A stretch of 14,188 nt of DNA from an uncultured Clostridia bacterium (GCA_948852945.1 CAQPBJ010000027.1:1-14188), one strand, 5' to 3'. Shown: positions 6,925 through 14,072, numbered from the stretch's first letter. Notes: a model not told the origin generated them from the sequence alone. Numbers and translations are program-made.

Positions 6925-8673
6925 ATGAAAGCTATTGAAATAAGAAATAAATATTTAAAATTTTTTGAAAAAAACAATCATAAAATTATACCAAGTGCAT
7001 CATTAATTCCAGAAAATGATCCATCCGTATTATTCAATACAGCTGGTATGCAACCATTAGTACCATATCTTTTAGGAGAAAAACATCCAGAAGGATCACG
7101 TCTTACAGATTATCAAAAATGCGTAAGAACAAACGATATAGATGAAGTCGGAGATAATAGACATTTAACATATTTTGAAATGTTAGGAAATTGGTCACTA
7201 GGAGACTACTTTAAAGAAGAATCAATAGCGATGAGTTATAAATTTTTAACAGAAGAGTTAGGGATTCCAAACGAAAAATTATCAGTTACATGCTTTAAAG
7301 GAGATGAAGACTGTAGTAAAGATACAGTAGCATACGAGTGCTGGAGAAAAGCAGGAATACCTGATGAAAGAATATATTTCTTCGGAAAAAGTGAGAACTG
7401 GTGGATAGCAGGTGAAGAAGGACCTTGCGGACCAGACACAGAAATGTTTTATGATACAGGAAAAACAAAATGTTCACCAGAATGTAATCCATCATGTGAT
7501 TGTGGTAAATATGTTGAAATTTGGAATAACGTATTTATGGAATTTTATAAAGATAAAAATGGATATACTAAACTTAAACAACAAAATGTTGATACAGGAC
7601 TTGGATTAGAAAGAATGACAATGTTATTACAAGGAAAAGAAACACCATTTGAAATAGAAATATTTGCACCAGTAATGGAAGAATTAGAAAGACTACAAAA
7701 AGTAGACAACATACAAAGTAGAAGAATTGTAACAGAGCATCTTCGTTCAAGCATGATGATAATAAACGATGGTGGAAGACCAAGCAATGTAGACAGAGGA
7801 TATATTCTAAGAAGACTATTAAGAAGAATGACAAGACATATGAATAAATTAGAAATAGATTTATCAGAATTAGGAAATATAATAGATATATCAATAAATA
7901 GCCTTAAAGAACTTTATCCAGAACTTGAGAAAAATAAAGAAATAATAAAACAAGTAATAATAGAAGAAAAAGATAAATTTATAAAAACATTAAAAAATGG
8001 CGAAAAAGAATTTGAAAAAGTAGCATCAAAAGTTAAAAATAATGGAAAAATAATAGATGCACAAAGTGTATTTAACCTTTATGAAACATATGGATTTCCA
8101 CCAGAAATGACAGAAGAATTAGCAAAAGAAAATGGACTAAAAGTAGATATGGAAAATTATCAAAAATTATTTGAAGAACACCAAGCAAAATCAAGAATGG
8201 GAAGTGAAGCTAAATTCAAGGGAGGTCTTGCATCAACTGGAGAAATGGAAACAAAATATCATACAGCAACACACCTTTTAAATGCAGCACTAAAAGTAGT
8301 TTTAGGAGATCACGTTCATCAAAAAGGAAGTAATATAACAGAAGAAAGACTAAGATTTGACTTTTCACATCCAGCTAAAATGACAGATGAAGAAAAACAA
8401 AAAGTAGAAGATTTAGTAAATGAATATATAAAACAAGATATAAAAGTAGAAAAATTAGAAATGAAAAAAGATGAAGCACTAAAATTAGGTGCAGAAGCAA
8501 TGTTTTTAGAAAAATATGGTGAAGAAGTTACAATATATAAAATTGGAGATGTATCACTAGAATTTTGTGGTGGACCACATGTGGAAAACACGGGAGTATT
8601 AGGAAAGTTTAAAATTAAAAAAGAAGAAGCATCATCAGCAGGTGTAAGAAGAATTAAAGCAATTTTAGAATAA
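6925..8673 (+). CDS. alaS: Alanyl-tRNA synthetase, compact form
   Basis: A class II synthetase that charges tRNA-Ala in the cytoplasm. At 582 residues it is far shorter than the usual 850-900. The catalytic core is complete: FNTAGMQPLVPYL (37-49), the motif 2 region with RTNDIDEVGDNRHLTYFEM (68-86), and motif 3 GLGLER (225-230). A cysteine cluster C183, C187, C191, C193 before YVEIWNNVFMEF may bind zinc. The editing domain keeps its zinc ligands HTATH (446-450) and CGGPH (548-552), the latter with P where CGGTH is common. The usual beta-barrel region before HTATH is reduced to a short linker, and the protein stops at RRIKAILE with no C-Ala domain. From memory, this architecture resembles short AlaRS forms reported in candidate phyla. 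The start is supported by AAGGAGG six bases upstream of ATG 6925. The stop overlaps the ribosome site of the HIT gene, implying coupling. Confidence 0.95.
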   Translation: MKAIEIRNKYLKFFEKNNHKIIPSASLIPENDPSVLFNTAGMQPLVPYLLGEKHPEGSRLTDYQKCVRTNDIDEVGDNRHLTYFEMLGNWSLGDYFKEESIAMSYKFLTEELGIPNEKLSVTCFKGDEDCSKDTVAYECWRKAGIPDERIYFFGKSENWWIAGEEGPCGPDTEMFYDTGKTKCSPECNPSCDCGKYVEIWNNVFMEFYKDKNGYTKLKQQNVDTGLGLERMTMLLQGKETPFEIEIFAPVMEELERLQKVDNIQSRRIVTEHLRSSMMIINDGGRPSNVDRGYILRRLLRRMTRHMNKLEIDLSELGNIIDISINSLKELYPELEKNKEIIKQVIIEEKDKFIKTLKNGEKEFEKVASKVKNNGKIIDAQSVFNLYETYGFPPEMTEELAKENGLKVDMENYQKLFEEHQAKSRMGSEAKFKGGLASTGEMETKYHTATHLLNAALKVVLGDHVHQKGSNITEERLRFDFSHPAKMTDEEKQKVEDLVNEYIKQDIKVEKLEMKKDEALKLGAEAMFLEKYGEEVTIYKIGDVSLEFCGGPHVENTGVLGKFKIKKEEASSAGVRRIKAILE

Positions 8674-8682
8674 GGAGATAAA

Positions 8683-9030
8683 ATGAGCGACTGTATATTT
8701 TGCAAAATTGCAAATAAAGAAATAAATTCAGAAATTATATATGAAAATGAAAGTGTAATTGCTTTTAAGGATTTAAATCCAAGAGCAAAACTACATTTTC
8801 TAATAATTCCTAAAAAACATTTTGATACTATTTTAGATATAGACGATAATAAAACGATGGAAGAATTATTAAAAGCAGTAAAAGATATAGCAACAAAATA
8901 TAATATATCTGAAAAAGGATTTAGATTAGTAAATAATTGCAAAGAAGATGGCGGACAAGAAGTCATGCATATGCACATCCATATGCTAGGAGGAGAAAAG
9001 CTAGGAACAGCTACACATCTAATGCAATAA
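8683..9030 (+). CDS. HIT-family (Hint-like) nucleotide hydrolase
   Basis: A 115-residue histidine-triad protein of the Hint/PKCI branch. It has CIFC at 4-7 (often a zinc site), the conserved FKDLNPRAKLHFLIIPKKHF segment (28-47), and the triad HMHIHML (96-102), where the central histidine carries out nucleotidyl transfer. Members hydrolyse phosphoramidates such as AMP-lysine or aminoacyl-adenylates. The position directly behind alaS is therefore suggestive, because Hint proteins can act on aminoacyl-AMP made by synthetases; this link is inferred. The AAGGAGA ribosome site overlaps the alaS stop codon, so translation is probably coupled. Length and end (GTATHLMQ) are normal for the family. Confidence 0.93.
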   Translation: MSDCIFCKIANKEINSEIIYENESVIAFKDLNPRAKLHFLIIPKKHFDTILDIDDNKTMEELLKAVKDIATKYNISEKGFRLVNNCKEDGGQEVMHMHIHMLGGEKLGTATHLMQ

Positions 9031-9059
9031 AAGCACAATCTATGGAGGAAAAAATTAAC

Positions 9060-9812
9060 ATGGAATCAAAAAGAAAAAATTTCTTAACGATATTGTTAAT
9101 AATAATAATAGTTATAATTGTTGGAGTTATAGGATATTTAGGTTTTGATTTAATAAACGGAAAGATAAAGGAAAATGAAGCAAAATCTATAACAGATGAA
9201 TTTGATAAACAAATACCAACAATAACAGAAGAAGAATTAAATGAGTCTTTAGAGGAAGAGGCAAATAATTCCGGAGAAGAAAATGCATCAAATCCGAACG
9301 GCAATACAGAACAAGGCGGATCAGCTGGAAGTGCAGGAAATTCTGGAAGTTATAATAGAGGTTCTTACTATAATCGCTCATACTATACAAATGGAGTAAA
9401 TATAGATGGATATTGGGTAGTTGGAACAATTAGAATACCGGCTACAGGAGTCAGATATCCAATATTTTCACAACCAACAAAATCAGCATTAGAAAGAGGA
9501 GTAGGAATGGTATATACATCTAATGGTATAAACCAAGTGGGAAATTCTGTACTTGCTGGACATAATTATAGAAATAGTCTATTCTTCTCAAGAAACAAAT
9601 CTTTAGTTGTAGGAAATTTAATATTTATAAAAGATGTAACAGGTGTAGAAATGAAATACGCAGTTACAAATAAGTTTACAACAAATTCATCAGATACAAG
9701 CTTTTATCAAAGAGATACAACAGGCAAAGCAGAAATAAATCTTTCTACATGCACAGATAATGGACTAAAAACTGGAGAAAGACTAATAATAACAGCTAGA
9801 CAAGAAGATTAG
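9060..9812 (+). CDS. Sortase 1 of 3 (transpeptidase, membrane-anchored)
   Basis: A 250-residue sortase that would link surface proteins to the cell wall or process them outside the membrane. There is one N-terminal membrane anchor (about 8-30). An acidic stretch (46-76) leads into a low-complexity Gly/Ser/Asn/Tyr linker (about 77-112), and the catalytic domain starts at YWVVGTIRIP (118-127). Active-site residues are visible: H168 in LAGHNYRNSLFFSRN, C231 in LSTC and R241 in GERLIIT. I chose ATG 9060 because GGAGG (9044-9048) precedes it; the in-frame ATG at 9042 has no ribosome site, and the frame open further upstream overlaps the HIT gene. It lies 29 bases after the HIT gene with no terminator between, so it may share the alaS transcript. 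The sortase subclass and substrate are not assignable here; no LPXTG-type protein is in the window. Confidence 0.88.
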   Translation: MESKRKNFLTILLIIIIVIIVGVIGYLGFDLINGKIKENEAKSITDEFDKQIPTITEEELNESLEEEANNSGEENASNPNGNTEQGGSAGSAGNSGSYNRGSYYNRSYYTNGVNIDGYWVVGTIRIPATGVRYPIFSQPTKSALERGVGMVYTSNGINQVGNSVLAGHNYRNSLFFSRNKSLVVGNLIFIKDVTGVEMKYAVTNKFTTNSSDTSFYQRDTTGKAEINLSTCTDNGLKTGERLIITARQED

Positions 9813-9835
9813 TTATAAAATGTTATATTATGTAT

Positions 9836-9865
9836 TTGACAAAAGGTGCGTAAAACGTGTAAAAT
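9836..9865 (+). promoter_or_regulatory. Sigma-A type promoter for the sortase 2-3 pair
   Basis: A perfect TTGACA (9836-9841) is followed after 18 bases by TAAAAT (9860-9865). The predicted start, near 9872, gives a leader of about 30 bases to the sortase 2 ATG. Sortases 2 and 3 can therefore be expressed separately from sortase 1. Confidence 0.75.
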
Positions 9866-9900
9866 AAAAGTATAGAATCTTGTAATTCGAGGTGAGAATA

Positions 9901-10563
9901 ATGGATGAAAGAAAAAGTAAAGCACTAACAATTACATTAGTTGCAATTATAGTTGTAATAGTAGGTGTATTATCATATTTAGGATATACCGCATTAAAAG
10001 AGAAAAAAGTAGAAGATACATATACACAGGCAGCAAATGAATTTGAGAAAAAAGTTTCAGGGGGATCTAAAAAAACTCAAAAAGGTAATTCAACATTGAA
10101 CTCAGTAAATGTTAATTTAGATAGTTCTCAAAGACAACAGATGGAAGGATATAACATAATAGGAACTATAGAAATCCCAAAAGTTGATTTAAAGTGTGCT
10201 ATTTTAGATGAAGTAACAAAAAAATCAATAGAAATAGCAGTAGCAGTAATGTATCCTACTAATATAACACTTTTAAATGAACCAGGTAATGTAGTAATAT
10301 ATGGACACAATTATAGAAATACATTGTTTTTCTCACGAAATGACGAATTAGAGATTGGTGACGAAATACGAATATTAGATGAAACAGGAAGAAGAAAAAC
10401 ATACGAAATATTCAATATATTTGAAACAACAATGACTGACACAAGTTTTTATAATAGAACATCAGAAATTACAGAAGGAAAAGCAGAAGTGACATTATCA
10501 ACATGCACAGATGATGCAAGTGAAACAGACAGAAGATTAATAGTACAAGCAAGAGAAAAATAA
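9901..10563 (+). CDS. Sortase 2 of 3
   Basis: A 220-residue sortase with a membrane anchor (about 9-30), a short polar linker (35-80) and a catalytic domain from YNIIGTIEIPK (84-94). Catalytic residues are H136 in VIYGHNYRNTLFFSRN, C202 in TLSTC, and R212 in TDRRLIV. ATG 9901 is preferred over the in-frame GTG at 9892 because GAGGTGA (9889-9895) is correctly placed only for the ATG. It lacks the Gly/Ser/Tyr linker of sortase 1 and is much closer to sortase 3, sharing YGHNYRNTLFFSRNDELEIG, FETTMTDT and TLSTCTDDASETDRRLIV with it. It is followed 26 bases later by sortase 3, in one operon. The two probably arose by a fairly recent duplication. Substrates are unknown. Confidence 0.9.
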   Translation: MDERKSKALTITLVAIIVVIVGVLSYLGYTALKEKKVEDTYTQAANEFEKKVSGGSKKTQKGNSTLNSVNVNLDSSQRQQMEGYNIIGTIEIPKVDLKCAILDEVTKKSIEIAVAVMYPTNITLLNEPGNVVIYGHNYRNTLFFSRNDELEIGDEIRILDETGRRKTYEIFNIFETTMTDTSFYNRTSEITEGKAEVTLSTCTDDASETDRRLIVQAREK

Positions 10564-10589
10564 ATTTATAATATAAGGAATACCATAGT

Positions 10590-11243
10590 ATGGAAGAAAA
10601 GAAAAATAAAATAATAATAATATGTCTAGTAGCAGTTATAATAATTATAGCTGCAATCTCAGCTATGGCATATACAGCAAGTAAAAGTAAAAATGAAAAT
10701 AAAAAAATTGTTGCAAATGCAGAAACTCCAAAAATAATAAGTGGAAGTACTAAAAAAACAGGTAGTGCGAAGTCAGAATTAACATCAGTAGATATTTCTT
10801 CATCAAGTAAAAAAGCTGGAAAGATGGAAGATTATAATATAATTGGAGAAATAGAGATTCCTAAGATTAGTTTAAAATGTAATATATTAGATGAAGTAAC
10901 AAAAAGATCAATAGAAATAGCAGTAGCAAGAATGTATACAACAGATGGACTAAACAAACCAGGAAATACAGTAATATATGGACATAACTATAGAAATACA
11001 CTATTCTTTTCAAGAAATGATGAATTAGAAATAGGCGATAAAGTAATAATAACTGATTATGAGCAAAATCAAAAAATAGAATATGAAATATATAATATAT
11101 TTGAAACAACTATGACAGATACAACATTTTATGGAAGAAATGCACAGATTACTGGAGGTGCAAGAGAAGTAACCCTATCAACATGTACAGATGATGCCAG
11201 TGAAACAGATAGAAGATTAATAGTATTAGCGAAAGAAAAATAA
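10590..11243 (+). CDS. Sortase 3 of 3
   Basis: A 217-residue sortase, paralogue of the preceding gene. It has an N-terminal membrane helix (about 8-30), a Lys/Ser/Asn-rich linker (31-80) and a catalytic domain from YNIIGEIEIPKISLKCNILDE (82 onward). Catalytic residues are H132 in YGHNYRN, C199 in TLSTC and R209 in TDRRLIV. The start ATG 10590 follows AAGGAA at 10575-10580. The catalytic half is nearly the same as sortase 2, while the linkers differ strongly. This pattern fits functional constraint on the enzyme and drift in the stalk. The gene ends with a strong terminator, so it closes the operon. The sortase subclass and target motif cannot be read from this window. Confidence 0.9.
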   Translation: MEEKKNKIIIICLVAVIIIIAAISAMAYTASKSKNENKKIVANAETPKIISGSTKKTGSAKSELTSVDISSSSKKAGKMEDYNIIGEIEIPKISLKCNILDEVTKRSIEIAVARMYTTDGLNKPGNTVIYGHNYRNTLFFSRNDELEIGDKVIITDYEQNQKIEYEIYNIFETTMTDTTFYGRNAQITGGAREVTLSTCTDDASETDRRLIVLAKEK

Positions 11244-11250
11244 AAAAGAA

Positions 11251-11280
11251 AAAACTCTAAATTTTAATTTAGAGTTTTTT
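11251..11280 (+). terminator. Intrinsic terminator after the sortase operon
   Basis: AAAACTCTAAAT (11251-11262) pairs with ATTTAGAGTTTT (11267-11278), twelve base pairs with a four-base loop, and a T-run continues to 11280. Because the arms begin with A and end with T it could also act on the other strand, but no minus-strand gene is seen. Confidence 0.9.
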
Positions 11281-11311
11281 AGAATATTAGAATAAAAAAT
11301 ATAAAAAGTAG

Positions 11312-11340
11312 TTGACAAACAGATATAAAAATATTAAAAT
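11312..11340 (+). promoter_or_regulatory. Strong promoter for the tRNA-His/tRNA-Gln unit
   Basis: TTGACA (11312-11317) and TAAAAT (11335-11340) with a 17-base spacer. The preceding AAAAAGTAG is shared exactly with the promoter at 14144, suggesting a stable-RNA promoter signature in this genome. Confidence 0.8.
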
Positions 11341-11357
11341 ATAAGAGCGTTTGAGAT

Positions 11358-11435
11358 GGTGGATTTAGCGCAGTTGGTTAGAGCGCCAGTTTGTGGCACT
11401 GGAGGCCGTGGGTTCAAATCCCACATTCCACCCCA
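11358..11435 (+). tRNA. tRNA-His (GTG), CCA encoded
   Basis: A complete cloverleaf. The anticodon stem CCAGT/ACTGG encloses TTGTGGC with anticodon GTG, the T-stem is GTGGG/CCCAC with loop TTCAAAT, and the 3' end is CCA at 11433-11435. The extra G at -1 (11358) opposite C73 is the hallmark of tRNA-His. Two weak positions are visible: T6 opposite T67 in the acceptor stem (GTGGATT against ATTCCAC), and G12 opposite A23 in the D-stem. It is the first gene of the tRNA unit, about 11 bases after the predicted transcript start. Confidence 0.93.
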
Positions 11436-11467
11436 TTTATTTAACCAATAATCCACAAAACTAATAT

Positions 11468-11662
11468 TAAATTAACTTAATATTGGGCTGTAGCTTTACT
11501 TGGTGTTAACGACAAAGGAGTTTACAGCAAGTAAATAGCGGAAACATTTACTAAATTAACTTAATATTGGGCTGTAGCTTTACTTGGTGTTAACGACAAA
11601 GGAGTTTACAGCAAGTAAATAGCGGAAACATTTACTAAATTAACTTAATATTGGGCTGTAGC
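11468..11662 (+). repeat. 84-bp tandem repeat, two perfect copies plus a 27-bp third start running into tRNA-Gln
   Basis: Copies at 11468-11551 and 11552-11635 are identical over all 84 bases. A third start (11636-11662) matches for 27 bases and then diverges inside the true tRNA-Gln gene. Each unit is 16 bases of tRNA-Gln 5' flank, the first 11 bases of tRNA-Gln (TGGGCTGTAGC), and 57 bases of other sequence (X). X begins TTTACTTGG and ends CATTTAC. X holds TTTACTTG and CAAGTAAA, which can pair, and AGTAAAT and ATTTACT, which can pair instead. No tRNA cloverleaf or convincing peptide is encoded. Perfect identity indicates recent amplification. What X is remains unknown. Confidence 0.92.
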
Positions 11663-11726
11663 CAAGCGGTAAGGCACCAGACTTTGACTCTGGCATGCGC
11701 TAGTTCGAATCTAGCCAGCCCAACCA
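11652..11726 (+). tRNA. tRNA-Gln (TTG), CCA encoded
   Basis: A complete cloverleaf. The acceptor stem TGGGCTG/CAGCCCA has seven perfect pairs. The anticodon stem CCAGA/TCTGG encloses CTTTGAC with anticodon TTG, the T-arm is CTAGTTCGAATCTAG, and the discriminator A is followed by encoded CCA (11724-11726). It is transcribed after tRNA-His and the 84-bp repeats, which duplicate its first 11 bases twice upstream. Confidence 0.95.
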
Positions 11727-11728
11727 AA

Positions 11729-11765
11729 AATATAAAAAATATAGCGAAGCTATATTTTTTATATT
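11729..11765 (+). terminator. Terminator after tRNA-Gln
   Basis: A long hairpin: about 17 bp, arms AAATATAGC and GCTATATTT at its core, with loop GAA (11746-11748). It has a T-run in the descending arm and lies three bases after the tRNA CCA. Because it is A-rich on one side and T-rich on the other, it may work in both directions. Confidence 0.8.
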
Positions 11766-11794
11766 TTAGATTAGCTGACCAGTAAGAAGAAATA

Positions 11795-11833
11795 ACGTAC
11801 GAAGTATACGCGGCGCAGTGAGCGAAGCGAAGA
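11795..11833 (+). other. Short GC-richer island between the tRNA terminator and the helD leader
   Basis: This piece (ACGTACGAAGTATACGCGG followed by CGCAGTGAGCGAAGCGAAG) is clearly richer in G and C than everything around it except the RNA genes. It contains GCGAAGCGAAG short direct repeats and GAA-loop inverted repeats like the adjacent terminator. No ORF, tRNA or known motif is recognised. It could be a dispersed intergenic repeat or part of the helD leader RNA. Confidence 0.4.
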
Positions 11834-11866
11834 AGAAATGACACAGAATTAAATAAAATAAAAATA

Positions 11867-11908
11867 AACTTGGAATTAAAGAAAACTACCTTAGTTCCAA
11901 GTTTTTTT
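11867..11908 (+). terminator. Terminator-like hairpin in the helD leader
   Basis: AACTTGGAA (11867-11875) pairs perfectly with TTCCAAGTT (11895-11903) around a 19-base loop, followed by a run of T to 11908. It ends only 28 bases before the helD ATG, too close for a full promoter in between. helD must therefore be transcribed through it or from a start within it, which suggests attenuation. A four-codon open frame (ATG at 11838, M-T-Q-N) lies upstream, but its ribosome site is weak. Confidence 0.75.
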
Positions 11909-11936
11909 AAATTAAAAAATAAAAGGAGGTAAAAAA

Positions 11937-14072
11937 ATGAACGAAAAAGAAGAATTAGAATTAGAGAAAAAACACTTAAAAGAAACAGTAGAATTAGCAA
12001 AAGAAGCACTAAGAGAAGAAGAAATTATTGAAAAAAATATCACTAAAACTACTGATGACGATTTTTTATTACAAATACTAAGCAAAAGACACGAAACCAA
12101 AATGCGAAATTTGAAACGAGCGACAACAAATCCATATTTTGCAAGAATTGATTTTAAAGAAGAAAAAAAGAAAAAAGAAGAAATTTACATAGGAAAGACC
12201 AATCTATTTGATGAAAATTATAATGTAGCAGTTGCAGATTGGAGAGCTCCGATATCAAGCGTATACTATGATGGAGAAATTGGTACAACAGAATATATGT
12301 GTCCAAAAGGAAAAATAAAAGGAGAACTATCATTAAAAAGGCAATATCAAATAGAAGAAGGAACATTAAAAAGTTATAATAACATAACATTAACAGCCAA
12401 TGATGAATTACTACAAGAATGTTTAAATGAAAAATCAGATAGCAAATTAAGAAACATTGTAGCAACAATTCAGAAAAAACAAAATCAAATAATAAGGGCT
12501 AATATGTTCAAACCATTAATAGTACAAGGAGTAGCTGGATCAGGAAAAACAACAGTAGCGATACATAGAATAGCATATTTAATATACACATATGAAAAGA
12601 CATTTAATCCAGAAGAATTTTTAATAATAGCTCCAAATAAGTTTTTTCTGGGATATATAAAAGACAGTTTACCAGATTTAGGAGTAGATTATGTAAAACA
12701 AAACACACTAGAGCAATTAGCTATAGAGATTATAAAAGATAAGATAGAAGTAGAAGATTCAAGTGAGAATCTAGTAAAAATAGTAGAGAAAGTAAATAAC
12801 TATGAAATATTAGAAAAAACTACAAAATTTAAAGGGAGTTTTGAATTTAAAAAGATTATAGACAATTACTTAGACATACTAGAAGAAAACATATTAGAAA
12901 AAAGAGATTTTTATATAAAAGATATAAAATTAATTAGTTATGAAAATATACAAAAAACACTAAGTCAAAACAGAGATAGATATCCATTACAAACACGAAT
13001 TGAAAATTTAAGAAATTATTTAAAAAATAAAGTAGAAAATAACAACGAACTAATAATACAAAAAATTACAGAAAGAAGAAATCAAAGAATAAAAAACTTA
13101 AGCATAGATTTAACAAATGAGGAAAAGCAAAAAGAAAGAATAAAAATATTTGAAGATTATGAAAAATATATAAAAGAATTGAGCAACGGAAAAGCAAATA
13201 AAATTGCTAACGAATATATTAAAAATATAAAAATACCAACACCATTACAAAGTTTGAAAAAAATAATTCAAGATAGCAACCTAATGAAAGAAGTGGAGGT
13301 AGATATTGTAGATTACATGAGAAAATGGAAAAGTAAGCAAATTGCATATGAAGATATCGCTGCATTATTACATCTACAATATAAAATATTAGGAATAGAA
13401 AGCAAAATAAAGCTAAAGCATATAGTAATAGATGAGGCACAAGATTTTAGCAAATTTTTATTTTATAGTTTAAATGAAATACTAGATAATAACAAATCAT
13501 TAACAATATTAGGAGATACAGCACAAGGAATATATGATTATAGAGGAAACAGCGACTGGAAGGAAATTAATAAAGAAATATTTAATAATGAAGGAAATAT
13601 TGAATATTTGACTCAAAGTTATAGAACAACATTTGAGATTATGGAAGAAGCTAAAAAGATACTAGAGGATATACAAGATAAATATAATCTACAATTAGCA
13701 GAACCGATATTAAGACATGGCGAAAAAGTGGAATATATACAAACAAATGATAATAAAATAGATAATATAATAAGTATAGTAAATAAAGAATCGCAAAAAG
13801 GAAACAATAATATAGCTATAATAGGTAAAGATGAAAAAGAGGTTGAAGAAATATATAATGAACTTAAAGAAAAAATCGATATAAAAATAATATCAAGTAA
13901 ATCTAAAGAATATGAAGGTGGAATAACTATAGTTCCTTCATATTATTCAAAAGGACTAGAATTTGATACAGTAATAATACTAGATAAAAATAAATATACA
14001 GAGGATATATTAGATAAGAAATTACTATATGTAGCATACACAAGAGCGATGCATAAACTTTATATATTATAA
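11937..14072 (+). CDS. helD: HelD-type RNA polymerase recycling motor ATPase
   Basis: A 711-residue superfamily 1 (UvrD/Rep-like) ATPase; Bacillus subtilis HelD is 774 residues. Residues 1-65 are a charged, probably coiled-coil arm of the kind that enters the RNA polymerase channel. The HelD signature follows (YFARIDF, then DWRAPISSVYYDGEIG, GELSLKRQY, IVATIQKKQNQIIR). Motor motifs are Walker A GVAGSGKTT (198-206), DEAQDFS (499-505), SYRTTFEIM (561-569), GLEFDTVIILD (673-683) and YVAYTRA near the C-terminus. HelD frees stalled or stored RNA polymerase from DNA; relatives in actinobacteria confer rifamycin tolerance. AAGGAGG precedes ATG 11937 by eight bases. The gene is preceded by a terminator-like hairpin and stands alone; no convincing terminator follows it before the promoters at 14144. 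Confidence 0.92.
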   Translation: MNEKEELELEKKHLKETVELAKEALREEEIIEKNITKTTDDDFLLQILSKRHETKMRNLKRATTNPYFARIDFKEEKKKKEEIYIGKTNLFDENYNVAVADWRAPISSVYYDGEIGTTEYMCPKGKIKGELSLKRQYQIEEGTLKSYNNITLTANDELLQECLNEKSDSKLRNIVATIQKKQNQIIRANMFKPLIVQGVAGSGKTTVAIHRIAYLIYTYEKTFNPEEFLIIAPNKFFLGYIKDSLPDLGVDYVKQNTLEQLAIEIIKDKIEVEDSSENLVKIVEKVNNYEILEKTTKFKGSFEFKKIIDNYLDILEENILEKRDFYIKDIKLISYENIQKTLSQNRDRYPLQTRIENLRNYLKNKVENNNELIIQKITERRNQRIKNLSIDLTNEEKQKERIKIFEDYEKYIKELSNGKANKIANEYIKNIKIPTPLQSLKKIIQDSNLMKEVEVDIVDYMRKWKSKQIAYEDIAALLHLQYKILGIESKIKLKHIVIDEAQDFSKFLFYSLNEILDNNKSLTILGDTAQGIYDYRGNSDWKEINKEIFNNEGNIEYLTQSYRTTFEIMEEAKKILEDIQDKYNLQLAEPILRHGEKVEYIQTNDNKIDNIISIVNKESQKGNNNIAIIGKDEKEVEEIYNELKEKIDIKIISSKSKEYEGGITIVPSYYSKGLEFDTVIILDKNKYTEDILDKKLLYVAYTRAMHKLYIL

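Noticed and set aside
8319..9038. Long minus-strand open frame of 239 codons
   Set aside because: It is antisense to the end of alaS and the whole HIT gene, both of which have clear family motifs. The serine/phenylalanine-rich product is the mirror of AGA/GAA-rich codons.
11494..11550. 13-codon minus-strand frame in each repeat (M-F-P-L-F-T-C-C-K-L-L-C-R)
   Set aside because: It has no recognisable ribosome site and is short enough to arise by chance.
11484..11635. Two extra tRNA-Gln genes or pseudo-tRNAs
   Set aside because: Only the first 11 bases match tRNA-Gln. There is no anticodon arm, no T-loop TTCGAAT and no 3' acceptor strand in the repeats.
11468..11662. CRISPR array
   Set aside because: The 84-bp units are directly adjacent with no variable spacers, and no cas genes are present.
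11635..12009. Open frame on the minus strand of 124 codons across tRNA-Gln
   Set aside because: Its C-terminal part is the reverse translation of tRNA-Gln and its N-terminal part is antisense to the start of helD and the leader hairpin. The composition is leucine/phenylalanine-rich noise, with no ribosome site.
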